Below are positions 53,097 to 61,356 of a DNA stretch of 64,000 nt, one piece after another. Positions within the stretch are counted from its first letter, which is position 1. Each line of letters opens with the position of its first letter. Under the pieces are notes generated by a model. It was not told where the DNA came from. It was given only the letters and a program-made list of their open reading frames with translations, and searched no databases. Both the position numbers and the translations under genes were made by a program. The stretch is from Gammaproteobacteria bacterium (GTDB lineage: Bacteria > Pseudomonadota > Gammaproteobacteria > Pseudomonadales > Cellvibrionaceae): the NCBI GenBank assembly GCA_021151625.1, contig JAGKWY010000002.1:62001-126000 (forward strand). The letters run 5' to 3'.

Positions 53097-54185
53097 ATGC
53101 GGGTAATTTCAAATACACATTCAAACCACGGTGAGGAGTTTTCGGGCTTGCTGAATAGTGAGGTTACCGATTTATTTATGGCATCCCCATTTATAACCAG
53201 TGATTTTTCCGATCTGTTTAAAACGTATAAATTGGCTGGAGTTAAATCTATCACCTTGGTGACAACTCTAAAGGAAAATGATAAGGATCAAATTACAAAG
53301 CCAAGTGCTTTGAAGTCATTTTATGAAATGGCAAGATCTAAGTGCCCAAATGCGAAGGTTAAGGTGCATGTTGATAATAGTTTGCACGGGAAAATATATA
53401 TTTTTAAATCAGTTGAGGCCGCAAAAGCCATAGTCACATCAGCAAATTTAACCTATAGCGGTTTTTATAGTAACCATGAGTGGGGATTGCTAATAGATTC
53501 GATTAAGGAGATAGCTCAATTAGAAAATGAGGTTTTAGAGTCGATTGACTATCCTGATGTAACAGAGTTCTTTGTTGATCGTTTAATGATGTATTCAGAG
53601 CAGTATCAGAAAGATCATCCTGATTGGGGTAAGGTAGTATCGCCTGAGTCTAATATATTGGAGCACGTCTATAATCAAGAGCAGACATATAACAAAGCAC
53701 CTAAATACTATTTAAAGCCGGTAGGTGTTTCTGAAGACCCAATTTATAAGGAGCATAAGAGGGACTTTTCAGATCTTCATCAAGATTTGTACTTCTCTAA
53801 AAAGGGTACTGGCGCTATTTGTGCTGGGGATGTCGTAATAACGACTGCCGTTGGCTGTGGTTGTTTATTGTCATGTTTCGAGATTACTGGCAGACCGCAA
53901 GAAGCTACAGCAAATGAAAAGTTGCTAGATCCATGGAAAGAGCGCTGGCCCTTCCACATACAAGGCCGGAATAAGTCACAAAAGTACGGTGGTTCTTGGT
54001 GGGAATACGATCTAGATCGTAAAGTTTTGCTTGAAGAATTTTTGCGACAATACCCAAACGAAAAAATAACCAAGGCAGGTGGGGTAACCTTCGGTACATT
54101 GAATTTTGGTAGTGACAAGGTTGAAATAACTGAAGCTTTTGGAAAATTTTTGATAGAGAGAATAAACCAAATTGATAGTGTTTAA
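53097..54185 (+). CDS. Phospholipase D-fold nuclease (NgoFVII-type restriction endonuclease)
   Basis: A 362-residue protein with a single HKD-type motif: LHGKIYIF (His97, Lys99), SANLTYSG (Asn117) and NHEWG (Glu128). This is the pattern of PLD-superfamily restriction enzymes such as NgoFVII and BfiI, which act as dimers and need no metal. The C-terminal half (about 200-362) is probably the DNA-recognition domain. It is the last gene of the operon, 47 bases after the HNH gene. No separate cognate methylase is seen. Confidence 0.8.
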   Translation: MRVISNTHSNHGEEFSGLLNSEVTDLFMASPFITSDFSDLFKTYKLAGVKSITLVTTLKENDKDQITKPSALKSFYEMARSKCPNAKVKVHVDNSLHGKIYIFKSVEAAKAIVTSANLTYSGFYSNHEWGLLIDSIKEIAQLENEVLESIDYPDVTEFFVDRLMMYSEQYQKDHPDWGKVVSPESNILEHVYNQEQTYNKAPKYYLKPVGVSEDPIYKEHKRDFSDLHQDLYFSKKGTGAICAGDVVITTAVGCGCLLSCFEITGRPQEATANEKLLDPWKERWPFHIQGRNKSQKYGGSWWEYDLDRKVLLEEFLRQYPNEKITKAGGVTFGTLNFGSDKVEITEAFGKFLIERINQIDSV

Positions 54186-54235
54186 TTTCTAGTAAAGATG
54201 CTGATGTGAATTTTAAGTCCTAATTTTCCTAAACG

Positions 54236-54535
54236 TCACGCTCCCGCTTTACTAACATGCAACTGCATATTCAATGCTTTTAACACTTTAAGAATTGTTG
54301 CAAAGCTGGGGTTTCCTTCACCGGATAAAGCTTTATAAAGACTCTCGCGACCGAGATCGCAGTCTTTGGCTAATTGGGTCATTCCTCGGGCTTTGGCGAC
54401 ATTGCCTAATGCTTTGGCGATAAACGCGGCATCATCGCCAGCTTCTTCAAAGCAAGCTTCTAAATAAAGGGCAATATCTTCTTCGGATTTTAAATGTTCG
54501 GCGGAATCCCATTTGCGTAGTTTTAATGCGGCCAT
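54236..54535 (-). CDS. HigA-like antitoxin (HI1420-type), orphan
   Basis: A 99-residue Cro/CI helix-turn-helix protein of the putative addiction-module antidote type: LEACFEEAGDDAAFIAKALGNVAKARGMTQLAKDCDLGRESLYKALSGEGNPSFATILKVL is its core region. The toxin gene that normally precedes it is absent: fewer than 200 bases separate it from the divergent phd gene. So it is an orphan regulator or a relic. Confidence 0.8.
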   Translation of the reverse strand: MAALKLRKWDSAEHLKSEEDIALYLEACFEEAGDDAAFIAKALGNVAKARGMTQLAKDCDLGRESLYKALSGEGNPSFATILKVLKALNMQLHVSKAGA

Positions 54536-54693
54536 GTTACAACCCCAATTCGTGTGTATCCCAAAGTGTACATAATCAATCCTGATTAAGCAGTAGGGGG
54601 GAATGGTTTTGCCACTGTCAGTGTAAGTATTTAGCGCATTTCGGTTTGATTAATAACTCGCCATACCCTTGCTGCGTATGTTATTTTGTACTT

Positions 54694-54709
54694 TTAAATG
54701 TACATTTAA
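54694..54709. promoter_or_regulatory. Palindromic operator upstream of phd
   Basis: TTAAATGTACATTTAA is a perfect 16-base palindrome 22 bases before the phd start. Phd/YefM antitoxins repress their own promoter at such sites. Confidence 0.65.
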
Positions 54710-54730
54710 GTGATCATTAAGGTGTGCACT

Positions 54731-55024
54731 ATGAATACCACCCCGATTTATGCGGAACAGACCGTATCTATTACCGAGCTGCGTAAAAGTCCGGCAAGTT
54801 ACTTTATTAATGAGCCGGTGGCGGTACTCTCTAACAATCGCACGGCGGGTTACATTGTCCCTGCGGATATCTACCAGTATATGATCAAGATGATTGAGCA
54901 AGCTTACCCTGAAGGGCGCAGTCGGTTTCGTCCATCGCGGGCGCGCTTGGATGCCATTGTGAAGGAAGGAGAAGAGTTGCTAGCAAATGCCAAAGCGGAT
55001 GAGCTGGGAGGTTTTTCTGAGTGA
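54731..55024 (+). CDS. Phd/YefM-family antitoxin
   Basis: A 97-residue protein with the Phd DNA-binding start (VSITELRKSPASYFINEPVAVLSNNRTAGYIVPADIYQYM is the family core) and an acidic, toxin-binding C-terminus. The inner ATG at 54,731 is preferred. Its stop overlaps the GTG start of the yafO remnant by 4 bases. The reading frame is intact although its toxin partner is broken. Confidence 0.85.
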   Translation: MNTTPIYAEQTVSITELRKSPASYFINEPVAVLSNNRTAGYIVPADIYQYMIKMIEQAYPEGRSRFRPSRARLDAIVKEGEELLANAKADELGGFSE

Positions 55025-55315
55025 TTCGGGTATTTAAAACGGACTTTATTAAGCGGCAGCTTGAGCCTGAAGAATTAAAATGTTTGGAAGACGATTTCCG
55101 ACATTATAAAGCGCACGGAGTATTGCCGGACTTATTTGGCCGGGATGTTCCGTATAACCAGCGATCATCATCTGGTTTATTGCCCTGCTTATCACACTCC
55201 AAATTGTTTTTTGCTTATCGCCATTTTATCTCCCGATGCTCACGCTCAAGCGCGAAAAAATCAGGTGATGTTGAACCTTGCCGCTATGGCTGAGAAATTT
55301 CGGATGGCATTTTAG
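55021..55315 (+). pseudogene. yafO: YafO-type toxin gene, internal deletion with frameshift
   Basis: The first 44 codons match YafO closely (IRVFKTDFIKRQLEPEELKC, YKAHGVLPDLFGRDVPY). After codon 44 the original frame leaves the family. In the +1 frame, from about 55,160, the YafO C-terminus continues: TSDHHLVYC, then LLIAILSPDAHAQARKNQ and MAEKFRMAF with a stop at 55,313-55,315. Compared with the 132-residue E. coli YafO about 40 codons are missing at the joint. The toxin, a ribosome-dependent mRNA interferase in E. coli, should be inactive. The 90-residue frame that remains open is not a functional YafO. Confidence 0.85.
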
Positions 55316-55340
55316 CGCTGCCTTCATTTGGTCTCAGGCT

Positions 55341-55370
55341 GTCCTTTGTCCATGAACAAAGGACAGCAAA
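55341..55370. repeat. 12-bp inverted repeat
   Basis: GCTGTCCTTTGT-ccatga-ACAAAGGACAGC, a perfect stem downstream of the yafO remnant. There is no T run, so it is more likely a repeat or mobile-element scar than a terminator. Confidence 0.45.
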
Positions 55371-55535
55371 GTCGTGCGATTGTCATTGCTAACTGTTTTC
55401 GGAAAATAGCCGAGGCTGCTGTTTTAAGGAAAATGGTTACTGCCATAAATTGCCCATTTGCTTCTACGCAACCAGCGATATAATGCCGCCGCCATACCCC
55501 AAAACCCCCAACAACAAAAATAACCAGTGCCCCCC

Positions 55536-56798
55536 ATGCAAACAGCCAATACCCCTTTTCGCGCTCTTTTTGCCAGCTTGATTGGCACTACTATCGAATT
55601 TTTTGATTTCTATATTTATGCCACTGCTGCGGTGTTGGTGTTCCCCACATTATTTTTCCCGGCGGGCGATGCCACCACGGCGACTTTGCAGTCGTTGGCG
55701 ACTTTTGCGTTGGCGTTTTTTGCGCGGCCAATTGGGTCGGCGTTGTTTGGGTATTATGGGGATCGGATTGGGCGCAAGGCGACTTTGGTGGCGGCGTTGA
55801 TGACCATGGGTGTGTCCACCGTGTGTATTGGTTTGTTGCCGACTTATGAATCCATTGGTATCGCGGCGACGATTTTGTTGTGCCTGTGTCGTTTTGGTCA
55901 GGGCATTGGTTTGGGTGGTGAATGGGGTGGGGCGGTGTTGTTGGCGATTGAGAATGCGCCGGCGAAAAAGCGTGCCTGGTATGGCATGTTTCCGCAGTTG
56001 GGTGCGCCTATTGGCTTTTTCTGTTCGACCGGTGTGTTTTTATTGTTAACGCACAATTTAAGCGATGCGGATTTTTTCAGTTGGGGTTGGCGCATTCCGT
56101 TTGTGGCGAGTGCGTTGCTGGTGATTGTGGGTTTGTATGTGCGCCTGAGCCTGGAGGAAACGCCCGCATTTCAGGAAGCGATTAAAACCGAAAAGCGCGT
56201 AGCTGTTCCTATGTTGACGGTATTCACGCAGCACACTGGCGTTATGTTTCTGGGTGCGTTTTTGGCGATAGCGGCGTTCGTGGTGTTTTATCTCACCACG
56301 GTGTTTTCGCTAGGTTGGGGCACCAGCAAGTTGGGTTATACCCGCGAGGATTTTTTAATCCTGCAATTGTATGCGGTATTTGCACTCGCACTGACTATTT
56401 GTGTGTCGGCACATATTGCCGACCGGATCGGTCGTCGTGCGATGTTAATGATTTCCGGTGTGGCGGTGTTGTTGTTTGGTTTGAGCTTTTCATCCTTGCT
56501 GAATTCCGGTTCCGACCTTGGTGTGTTAATTGCCCTGGCGATAGGTTTTGGTGTAATGGGGCTAACCTATGGCCCACTCGGCACAGCGCTTGCTGAAATT
56601 TACCCGACTGAAGTGCGTTACACTGGCGCATCGCTCAGTTTTAATCTGGCGGGGATTATCGGCGCGTCCTTAACCCCGGCTATTGCGAGTTGGCTGGCTA
56701 CACACTATGGTCTGCCGTTTGTTGGTTATTACATTTCGGTGGCCGGGCTATTAACATTGCTTGCCGCGTTTGCCTTATCGCGGGCATTGGGGAAATAG
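55536..56798 (+). CDS. MFS transporter, metabolite:H+ symporter (MHS) family
   Basis: A 420-residue, 12-span transporter. The N-terminus (IGTTIEFFDFYIYATAAVLVFPTLFFP), motif A GYYGDRIGRKATL and RFGQGIGLGGEWGGAVLLAIENAP are characteristic of the MHS family (proline/betaine, shikimate and alpha-ketoglutarate symporters). The substrate cannot be told from sequence. ATG at 55,536 is preferred; an in-frame GTG lies 9 bases upstream. The next gene starts 82 bases on in the same direction, so a functional link with the sensor/channel pair is possible. Confidence 0.9.
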   Translation: MQTANTPFRALFASLIGTTIEFFDFYIYATAAVLVFPTLFFPAGDATTATLQSLATFALAFFARPIGSALFGYYGDRIGRKATLVAALMTMGVSTVCIGLLPTYESIGIAATILLCLCRFGQGIGLGGEWGGAVLLAIENAPAKKRAWYGMFPQLGAPIGFFCSTGVFLLLTHNLSDADFFSWGWRIPFVASALLVIVGLYVRLSLEETPAFQEAIKTEKRVAVPMLTVFTQHTGVMFLGAFLAIAAFVVFYLTTVFSLGWGTSKLGYTREDFLILQLYAVFALALTICVSAHIADRIGRRAMLMISGVAVLLFGLSFSSLLNSGSDLGVLIALAIGFGVMGLTYGPLGTALAEIYPTEVRYTGASLSFNLAGIIGASLTPAIASWLATHYGLPFVGYYISVAGLLTLLAAFALSRALGK

Positions 56799-56880
56799 GG
56801 AATAGTTTGCGGCACACATTTGGTGCAGGCTTGTGTGGCTCCTGCTACCAGCATAATCATAAGTAACGAGATAAACAGTT

Positions 56881-59169
56881 ATGGAAAAATTCGAGGCGCG
56901 GCAGTTTACTGCGCGCTATAACAAAATCATGCTGTACACGTTTTTTGCCGTGTTGCTGGTGTCAGCATTGCTGATTGCTATTCAAACCATCAGCGAAGAC
57001 AAGCATGAAAAAAGCCAGTTGGTTGAGCAGTTCAAAACGGAAGCGGTGGCGATAGATAATCTATTGGTTCGCGTTACTGTGCTGCTGGATATGATGCAAA
57101 CCAACGCCCAGGATTTTTTTCAGGACCCGCGTATTTCGTCCAGTAGTTATTTAAAAAGCCTTTCCATGATGGGCGCATCTGGCTTTGGGTTGGATAATAT
57201 CCCGGCTCCTTATTCAACCCAGGATACCGGTAACTTAACCGGTGAAGGTGATATCGCCAGTTTTAACCGGGATGTAAAAAGTGAGGGTGCGGCAGCCTTT
57301 AACCTGGATTTAAAAAACGAAATTGAAATGGCGTTCAGCCTGAACAGTTCTTTTAAATCCACGCGCGATAGTGTGCCCAATGCCGCCTGGGTCTATTACA
57401 CCTCCAAAAATAAATTCATCAATATTTATCCCTGGGTGCCTTCTTCTGAATTTCGCTTTAGCGAGAAATTGTATAAAAAAGAATTCTATACCCTGGGTGT
57501 TCCCGAGGCTAACCCGGACAAGGGTACCTTCTGGACTTCGGTGTATCTGGATGAGGCGGGCAAGGGGATCATGGTTACCGCTGCTAAACCGGTTTATCGC
57601 CAGCAGGAATTCCTGGGCACAGTTGCACTTGATTTTACTTTGGAAGAACTGGGCAATTACGTAAAAGAGTTTCGCCCCGGACAGGGAGCTCTGGCGATTG
57701 TCAATGCGAGCGGCCAGTTGCTGGCGCACTCCAGTTTAAAACTTACCGATACCTCCCAGTTTAACAATACCTTGCCGGAGGATATTGCGGCAGCGGATAT
57801 TAATGCCGCTTGTCTCGATTTGAACTTGGAGCAGCTCAACCAGGGTTATCAATACATTTGCTACCAATTAAAAAATGCGCCCTGGCGAGTAATTTATATT
57901 GAAAAGAAACCGCTGTTTATCATGCGCATTTTTTCGTCTATCGGCATAGTGTTTATTGTGTTGTTGGGCTCGCTGGGAATTCTGTTGTACGTGATGAAAA
58001 AAATCACCTTCCGCGAATTTATTTATCCAGCGGCATCGCTAGTGCGCCATATTTCAAAGCAGGGTGAGGATAAAAGTGCTCCCAGCCGTTTGATCCCGGT
58101 GGCCTGGAAGCCCTGGTTTTTTAAAATCACTGAAACATTCCAGCAGAATCGCAACCTGATTAATGAAATCAAACAAAAGAATACGGAGTTAACCGACCTC
58201 AATATCGCGCTTGAGCGCTACATGCCTAAATTTATTCTGGTGGTCAGTGTAGAGCCCGGTTGCGGTGCAACGACTATCGGCAATTATTTTGCGGCGAATC
58301 TGGTGAAAACCGGCAGTGATAAAAAAACTGTGTATATGGAGTATCCCAATAGTCATATAAGCAGTCGTTTTGGTTTTGATGATGCGACTCGCCTGCACAA
58401 ACACGCTAATGGCTATGACATCTGGAATGATTTTGATTTGGGTGATGTGCCGCAAGAGGCAGAGTCATCTTTACTGATGACCAAGATTCTTAACCAGTAC
58501 GCCAATATTGTGATGCAGACTTCCATTAGTGGTGATGTCGATAAATTTATCGATATTTATCTGGAGCCTTTGTTTCGCTATACCAAGGCAATTGTGGTGA
58601 TGACCCCCAATAGCGATAGCACTGGCGAAAAAACGGCAGCGGTGGTTAAAAGTATCCAGCGTCATGTGCGTCAGGATCAAACTACGCTCTATACCATGTT
58701 GAATCGTGTGAGTGAGAATTCCAGTCTCGATCCAACTGTGGATTTTGATATTCCCTACGTTGCAGATTTGCCTGCGCTTAGTGGCGCTACATTTACCATT
58801 CCTGAGCCAGCCACAAAAGTTATTAATGAAATTGTGGAGCGCATTGAGCGGGTGCATCAAATCTGTATATTTATTCCGACGACTATTAATATCGATCAGC
58901 CATTTGATTCCACCCTGTACGTTAACCGGACTATGGTTTTTCTGGGTGAAAAATTTGGCGGTGCTACCTCATCGCAAGCAAAAGGTGTATGGAATAGCGA
59001 TAGCTCGGGTATCGTCAATGAAGTCGTGCATTTGGTGGTTTCCTACACCACGGAAGACGACCTGAACCGTTTTGCCAACGAAGTAATTGACTATATCAAA
59101 GTGCTGAAATCGGAATTGCAGCAGGATGCCATGGCGCTGGAAATCAACAAAAAAATGATACTGGTATAA
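56881..59169 (+). CDS. Membrane sensor: dCache domain fused to a degenerate ParA/MinD-like domain
   Basis: A 762-residue protein, not a known named family. It has membrane helix 1 at residues about 18-36, a periplasmic dCache-like domain at about 40-343 (WVYYTSKNKFINIYPW at 170-185, GTFWTSVYLDEAGKGIMVTAAKPVY at 215-239, FLGTVALDFTLEEL), and helix 2 at 349-371. A short coiled coil (about 415-445) leads to a cytoplasmic domain whose first strand and loop, FILVVSVEPGCGATTIGNYFAANL (from 451), resemble a MinD/ParA Walker A with the lysines missing. It ends 3 bases before the channel gene. It likely senses a small ligand; the output is unknown. Confidence 0.8.
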   Translation: MEKFEARQFTARYNKIMLYTFFAVLLVSALLIAIQTISEDKHEKSQLVEQFKTEAVAIDNLLVRVTVLLDMMQTNAQDFFQDPRISSSSYLKSLSMMGASGFGLDNIPAPYSTQDTGNLTGEGDIASFNRDVKSEGAAAFNLDLKNEIEMAFSLNSSFKSTRDSVPNAAWVYYTSKNKFINIYPWVPSSEFRFSEKLYKKEFYTLGVPEANPDKGTFWTSVYLDEAGKGIMVTAAKPVYRQQEFLGTVALDFTLEELGNYVKEFRPGQGALAIVNASGQLLAHSSLKLTDTSQFNNTLPEDIAAADINAACLDLNLEQLNQGYQYICYQLKNAPWRVIYIEKKPLFIMRIFSSIGIVFIVLLGSLGILLYVMKKITFREFIYPAASLVRHISKQGEDKSAPSRLIPVAWKPWFFKITETFQQNRNLINEIKQKNTELTDLNIALERYMPKFILVVSVEPGCGATTIGNYFAANLVKTGSDKKTVYMEYPNSHISSRFGFDDATRLHKHANGYDIWNDFDLGDVPQEAESSLLMTKILNQYANIVMQTSISGDVDKFIDIYLEPLFRYTKAIVVMTPNSDSTGEKTAAVVKSIQRHVRQDQTTLYTMLNRVSENSSLDPTVDFDIPYVADLPALSGATFTIPEPATKVINEIVERIERVHQICIFIPTTINIDQPFDSTLYVNRTMVFLGEKFGGATSSQAKGVWNSDSSGIVNEVVHLVVSYTTEDDLNRFANEVIDYIKVLKSELQQDAMALEINKKMILV

Positions 59170-59172
59170 AAC

Positions 59173-60171
59173 ATGCGGATTCACACTCATATTATCGGGA
59201 AATTGATTGTTTGTGTTTTGTTGCTGCTGGCCTTTGCGGTCCGAGCGGAAGAGGTGCTCTACGAGGGAAAGAAACGTATTGAAATTCCCGTCGGGGTTTA
59301 TGTGACCTCGCTCTATGCGCTGGATATTCCCGATAAAAAATTCACGGTATCTGCCTGGATCTGGTCCACCTATGACCCGGCGTTGCTACCGGAGGATTAC
59401 AAGTTTTACAACAAGATCGAAATTACCAATGCGCGCAGTTGGTCCATTATCGATACTGAAAATTTCACCATCAAAAATGATGATGGCACTATCCACACCA
59501 TGACCAAATTTGTGGCCGATATCAATCAGGATTGGGATATAAAATATTTTCCATTTGATCAGCAAAACGTAACCATTAATATTGAAAGTGTCGAGCTGGA
59601 TTCCGCCAAAATTAAATTTGTACCCGATATGAAAAACAGCTTGCTCAGCGATGATTTGACGCTGTCTGGCTGGAGCCTGCTGCCCATTGATATTCGCGCG
59701 TTTGATTACAAGTACCCCACGAATTTCGGCATACAAAGTGGTGCTAAAGGTGTGTATCCACGCTTGTCGATTGTGATTCCTATTGAGCGTCACGGTAACC
59801 GGATTTTCTGGACCTACTTTTTAGGCTTCTTTGTGGCCTACGTGATTATCTCGCTGTTGTATTTCTTTAATGAAACCATGTTTGAAAGCCGGGTGGGGCT
59901 GATCATGTCCGCACTCTTTGCCTGCGTGGGTAACAAATACACGGTGGATTTATCCTTGCCGTCGACGGATGTATTCACCTTATCGGATTTGATTCAGGTG
60001 GCATCATTTGTGATTGTGGGCATTGGTTTGTTAAGCAGTGTGATGGTGGTGCTATTAACCAAAAAAGGTTTGCAGCAACTCGCCTACCGGATAGATCTTG
60101 TCATCACCTGGGCAGTAATCATTGCCTATCCATCGGTTATCTATTACGGCGTATTAATGGCGCCGCAATAA
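59173..60171 (+). CDS. Pentameric ligand-gated ion channel homologue (Cys-loop superfamily, prokaryotic type)
   Basis: A 332-residue protein. The signal peptide (about 1-25) is followed by an extracellular beta-sandwich with WDIKYFPFDQQNVTINIES (the Cys-loop-region motif, without the cysteines, as in GLIC/ELIC). Then come TM1 (about 214-234), the TM2-TM3 block FESRVGLIMSALFACVGNKYTVDLSLPSTDVFTLSDLI, which aligns well with GLIC, and TM4 near the C-terminus. Bacterial members form cation or anion channels opened by protons, amines or other ligands. The 3-base gap from the sensor gene strongly suggests a single operon. Confidence 0.9.
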   Translation: MRIHTHIIGKLIVCVLLLLAFAVRAEEVLYEGKKRIEIPVGVYVTSLYALDIPDKKFTVSAWIWSTYDPALLPEDYKFYNKIEITNARSWSIIDTENFTIKNDDGTIHTMTKFVADINQDWDIKYFPFDQQNVTINIESVELDSAKIKFVPDMKNSLLSDDLTLSGWSLLPIDIRAFDYKYPTNFGIQSGAKGVYPRLSIVIPIERHGNRIFWTYFLGFFVAYVIISLLYFFNETMFESRVGLIMSALFACVGNKYTVDLSLPSTDVFTLSDLIQVASFVIVGIGLLSSVMVVLLTKKGLQQLAYRIDLVITWAVIIAYPSVIYYGVLMAPQ

Positions 60172-60203
60172 GGCGCTGGCTAACCCTCACAAGATTGTAC
60201 AAC

Positions 60204-60232
60204 TGTCGCTGCAAGTATCCCTTGTAGCGACA
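60204..60232. terminator. Imperfect hairpin after the channel gene
   Basis: TGTCGCTgCAAG and CTTGtAGCGACA form a 12-base imperfect stem 32 bases after the stop. There is no T run, so termination is only possible. Confidence 0.4.
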
Positions 60233-60343
60233 ATTACCCGCGTTGATTGGTTTCAGTTCGCTCTGCCTATCTATAGTTGTTCCTCTCAAGTCGCCCCTTA
60301 TTTTCAATTCCTGATCCGCGCGGCAGGATTTTTTCATATTTTT

Positions 60344-60370
60344 TGTCACACTTTACGTAGTGGATTCGTC
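60344..60370 (+). promoter_or_regulatory. ECF41-type promoter upstream of the sigma factor gene
   Basis: TGTCACA (60,344-60,350), a 16-base spacer and CGTC (60,367-60,370) match the -35/-10 pattern known for ECF41 sigma factors. Located about 50 bases before the sigma gene, it implies autoregulation. Confidence 0.75.
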
Positions 60371-60419
60371 AAGGTGATAACACACTGAAAATTCACACAA
60401 CACCAGTAAAACCGAGGGG

Positions 60420-61316
60420 ATGATGGAAAAGAGTGATTGGTTAACAAGCCATTTTGAGGCAACGCGCGGGCATTTACAGGCGGTGGCCTACCGCATGTTG
60501 GGTTCGCGTACTGAGGCGGAAGACGCGGTGCAGGAGGCCTGGATTCGCTTGAATCGCTCGGATTCAGAGGCTATCGATAACCTGGGGGGATGGCTCACTA
60601 CAGTAGTCGCCCGGGTGTGCCTGGATATGCTGCGTTCACGCAAAGCAGCGCGCGAGGACTCGCTCGACGAAATTCTGGTTGATCTTCCGGAAAATGCGGA
60701 AGGTGATCTGGAGGAAAAGTTTTTAATTGCAGATGCCGTCGGGCCAGCGCTAATAGTGGTGCTGGACAAACTCACCGCAGTCGAGCGAATTGCGTTTGTG
60801 TTGCATGATTTATTTGATCTGTCGTTTGCAGAAATCGCCCCGGTTATTGAGCGCACAGAAATGGCGACACGGCAAATTGCCAGCCGTGCGCGTCGGCAAG
60901 TGCGCGGTGCTGCACTGCCACCGAAGAAAGATGCACAGCGACAACAGGAAGTAGTTGCTGCATTTATGCAGGCGTCACGCGAAGGTAATTTTGAAACGCT
61001 GATCCGGTTGTTGCATCCCGATGTGGTGCTGCGCGCAGATCAAACTGCTATTAAAGTTTCTACTGCGAATAAAGCCAAAGGTGCGCCGCAATTTGCCGCA
61101 CAAATCAGCGGTGCCGAGTCAGTGGCAAATACCCTGAAAGGCAGCGCGCAGGGCGCCCAGCTATCTATTATCAACGGCTGTGCTGGCGCTTCCTGGGGTA
61201 TGAATGGAAAAACAATGGTGGCTTTCTGCTTTGTAGTTAGTGATGGAAAAATCACTGCCATTGATGTGGTGATGGATAGGCAGGCTATCGATAATCTCGA
61301 TATTCACATTATCTAA
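60420..61316 (+). CDS. sigJ: ECF41/SigJ-type RNA polymerase sigma factor with SnoaL-like C-domain
   Basis: A 298-residue protein. Region 2 (about 10-80: YRMLGSRTEAEDAVQEAWIRL, NLGGWLTTVVARVCLDMLRSRKA) and region 4 (about 115-165: LTAVERIAFVLHDLFDLSFAEIAPVIERTEMATRQIASRARRQVRG) are followed by a SnoaL-like domain (about 175-298). In ECF41 members that domain, fused to the sigma factor, replaces an anti-sigma and tunes activity. Two overlapping ATGs (60,420 and 60,423) follow GAGGGG. The DoxX-like gene is 40 bases downstream and is the usual type of target (carboxymuconolactone decarboxylase, oxidoreductase or DoxX). Confidence 0.9.
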   Translation: MMEKSDWLTSHFEATRGHLQAVAYRMLGSRTEAEDAVQEAWIRLNRSDSEAIDNLGGWLTTVVARVCLDMLRSRKAAREDSLDEILVDLPENAEGDLEEKFLIADAVGPALIVVLDKLTAVERIAFVLHDLFDLSFAEIAPVIERTEMATRQIASRARRQVRGAALPPKKDAQRQQEVVAAFMQASREGNFETLIRLLHPDVVLRADQTAIKVSTANKAKGAPQFAAQISGAESVANTLKGSAQGAQLSIINGCAGASWGMNGKTMVAFCFVVSDGKITAIDVVMDRQAIDNLDIHII

Positions 61317-61356
61317 ATCATTAACAATAGTTGCGACAATAATACTGGAGTCACTG

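Noticed and set aside
54536..54730. HigB-type toxin partner for the HigA-like antitoxin
   Set aside because: The gap upstream of the antitoxin is under 200 bases and holds no frame of about 100 codons with toxin-like sequence.
58189..58860. Minus-strand frames of 88 and 129 codons opposite the sensor gene
   Set aside because: His/Ile-rich antisense translations typical of shadows; the plus-strand gene is clearly coding.
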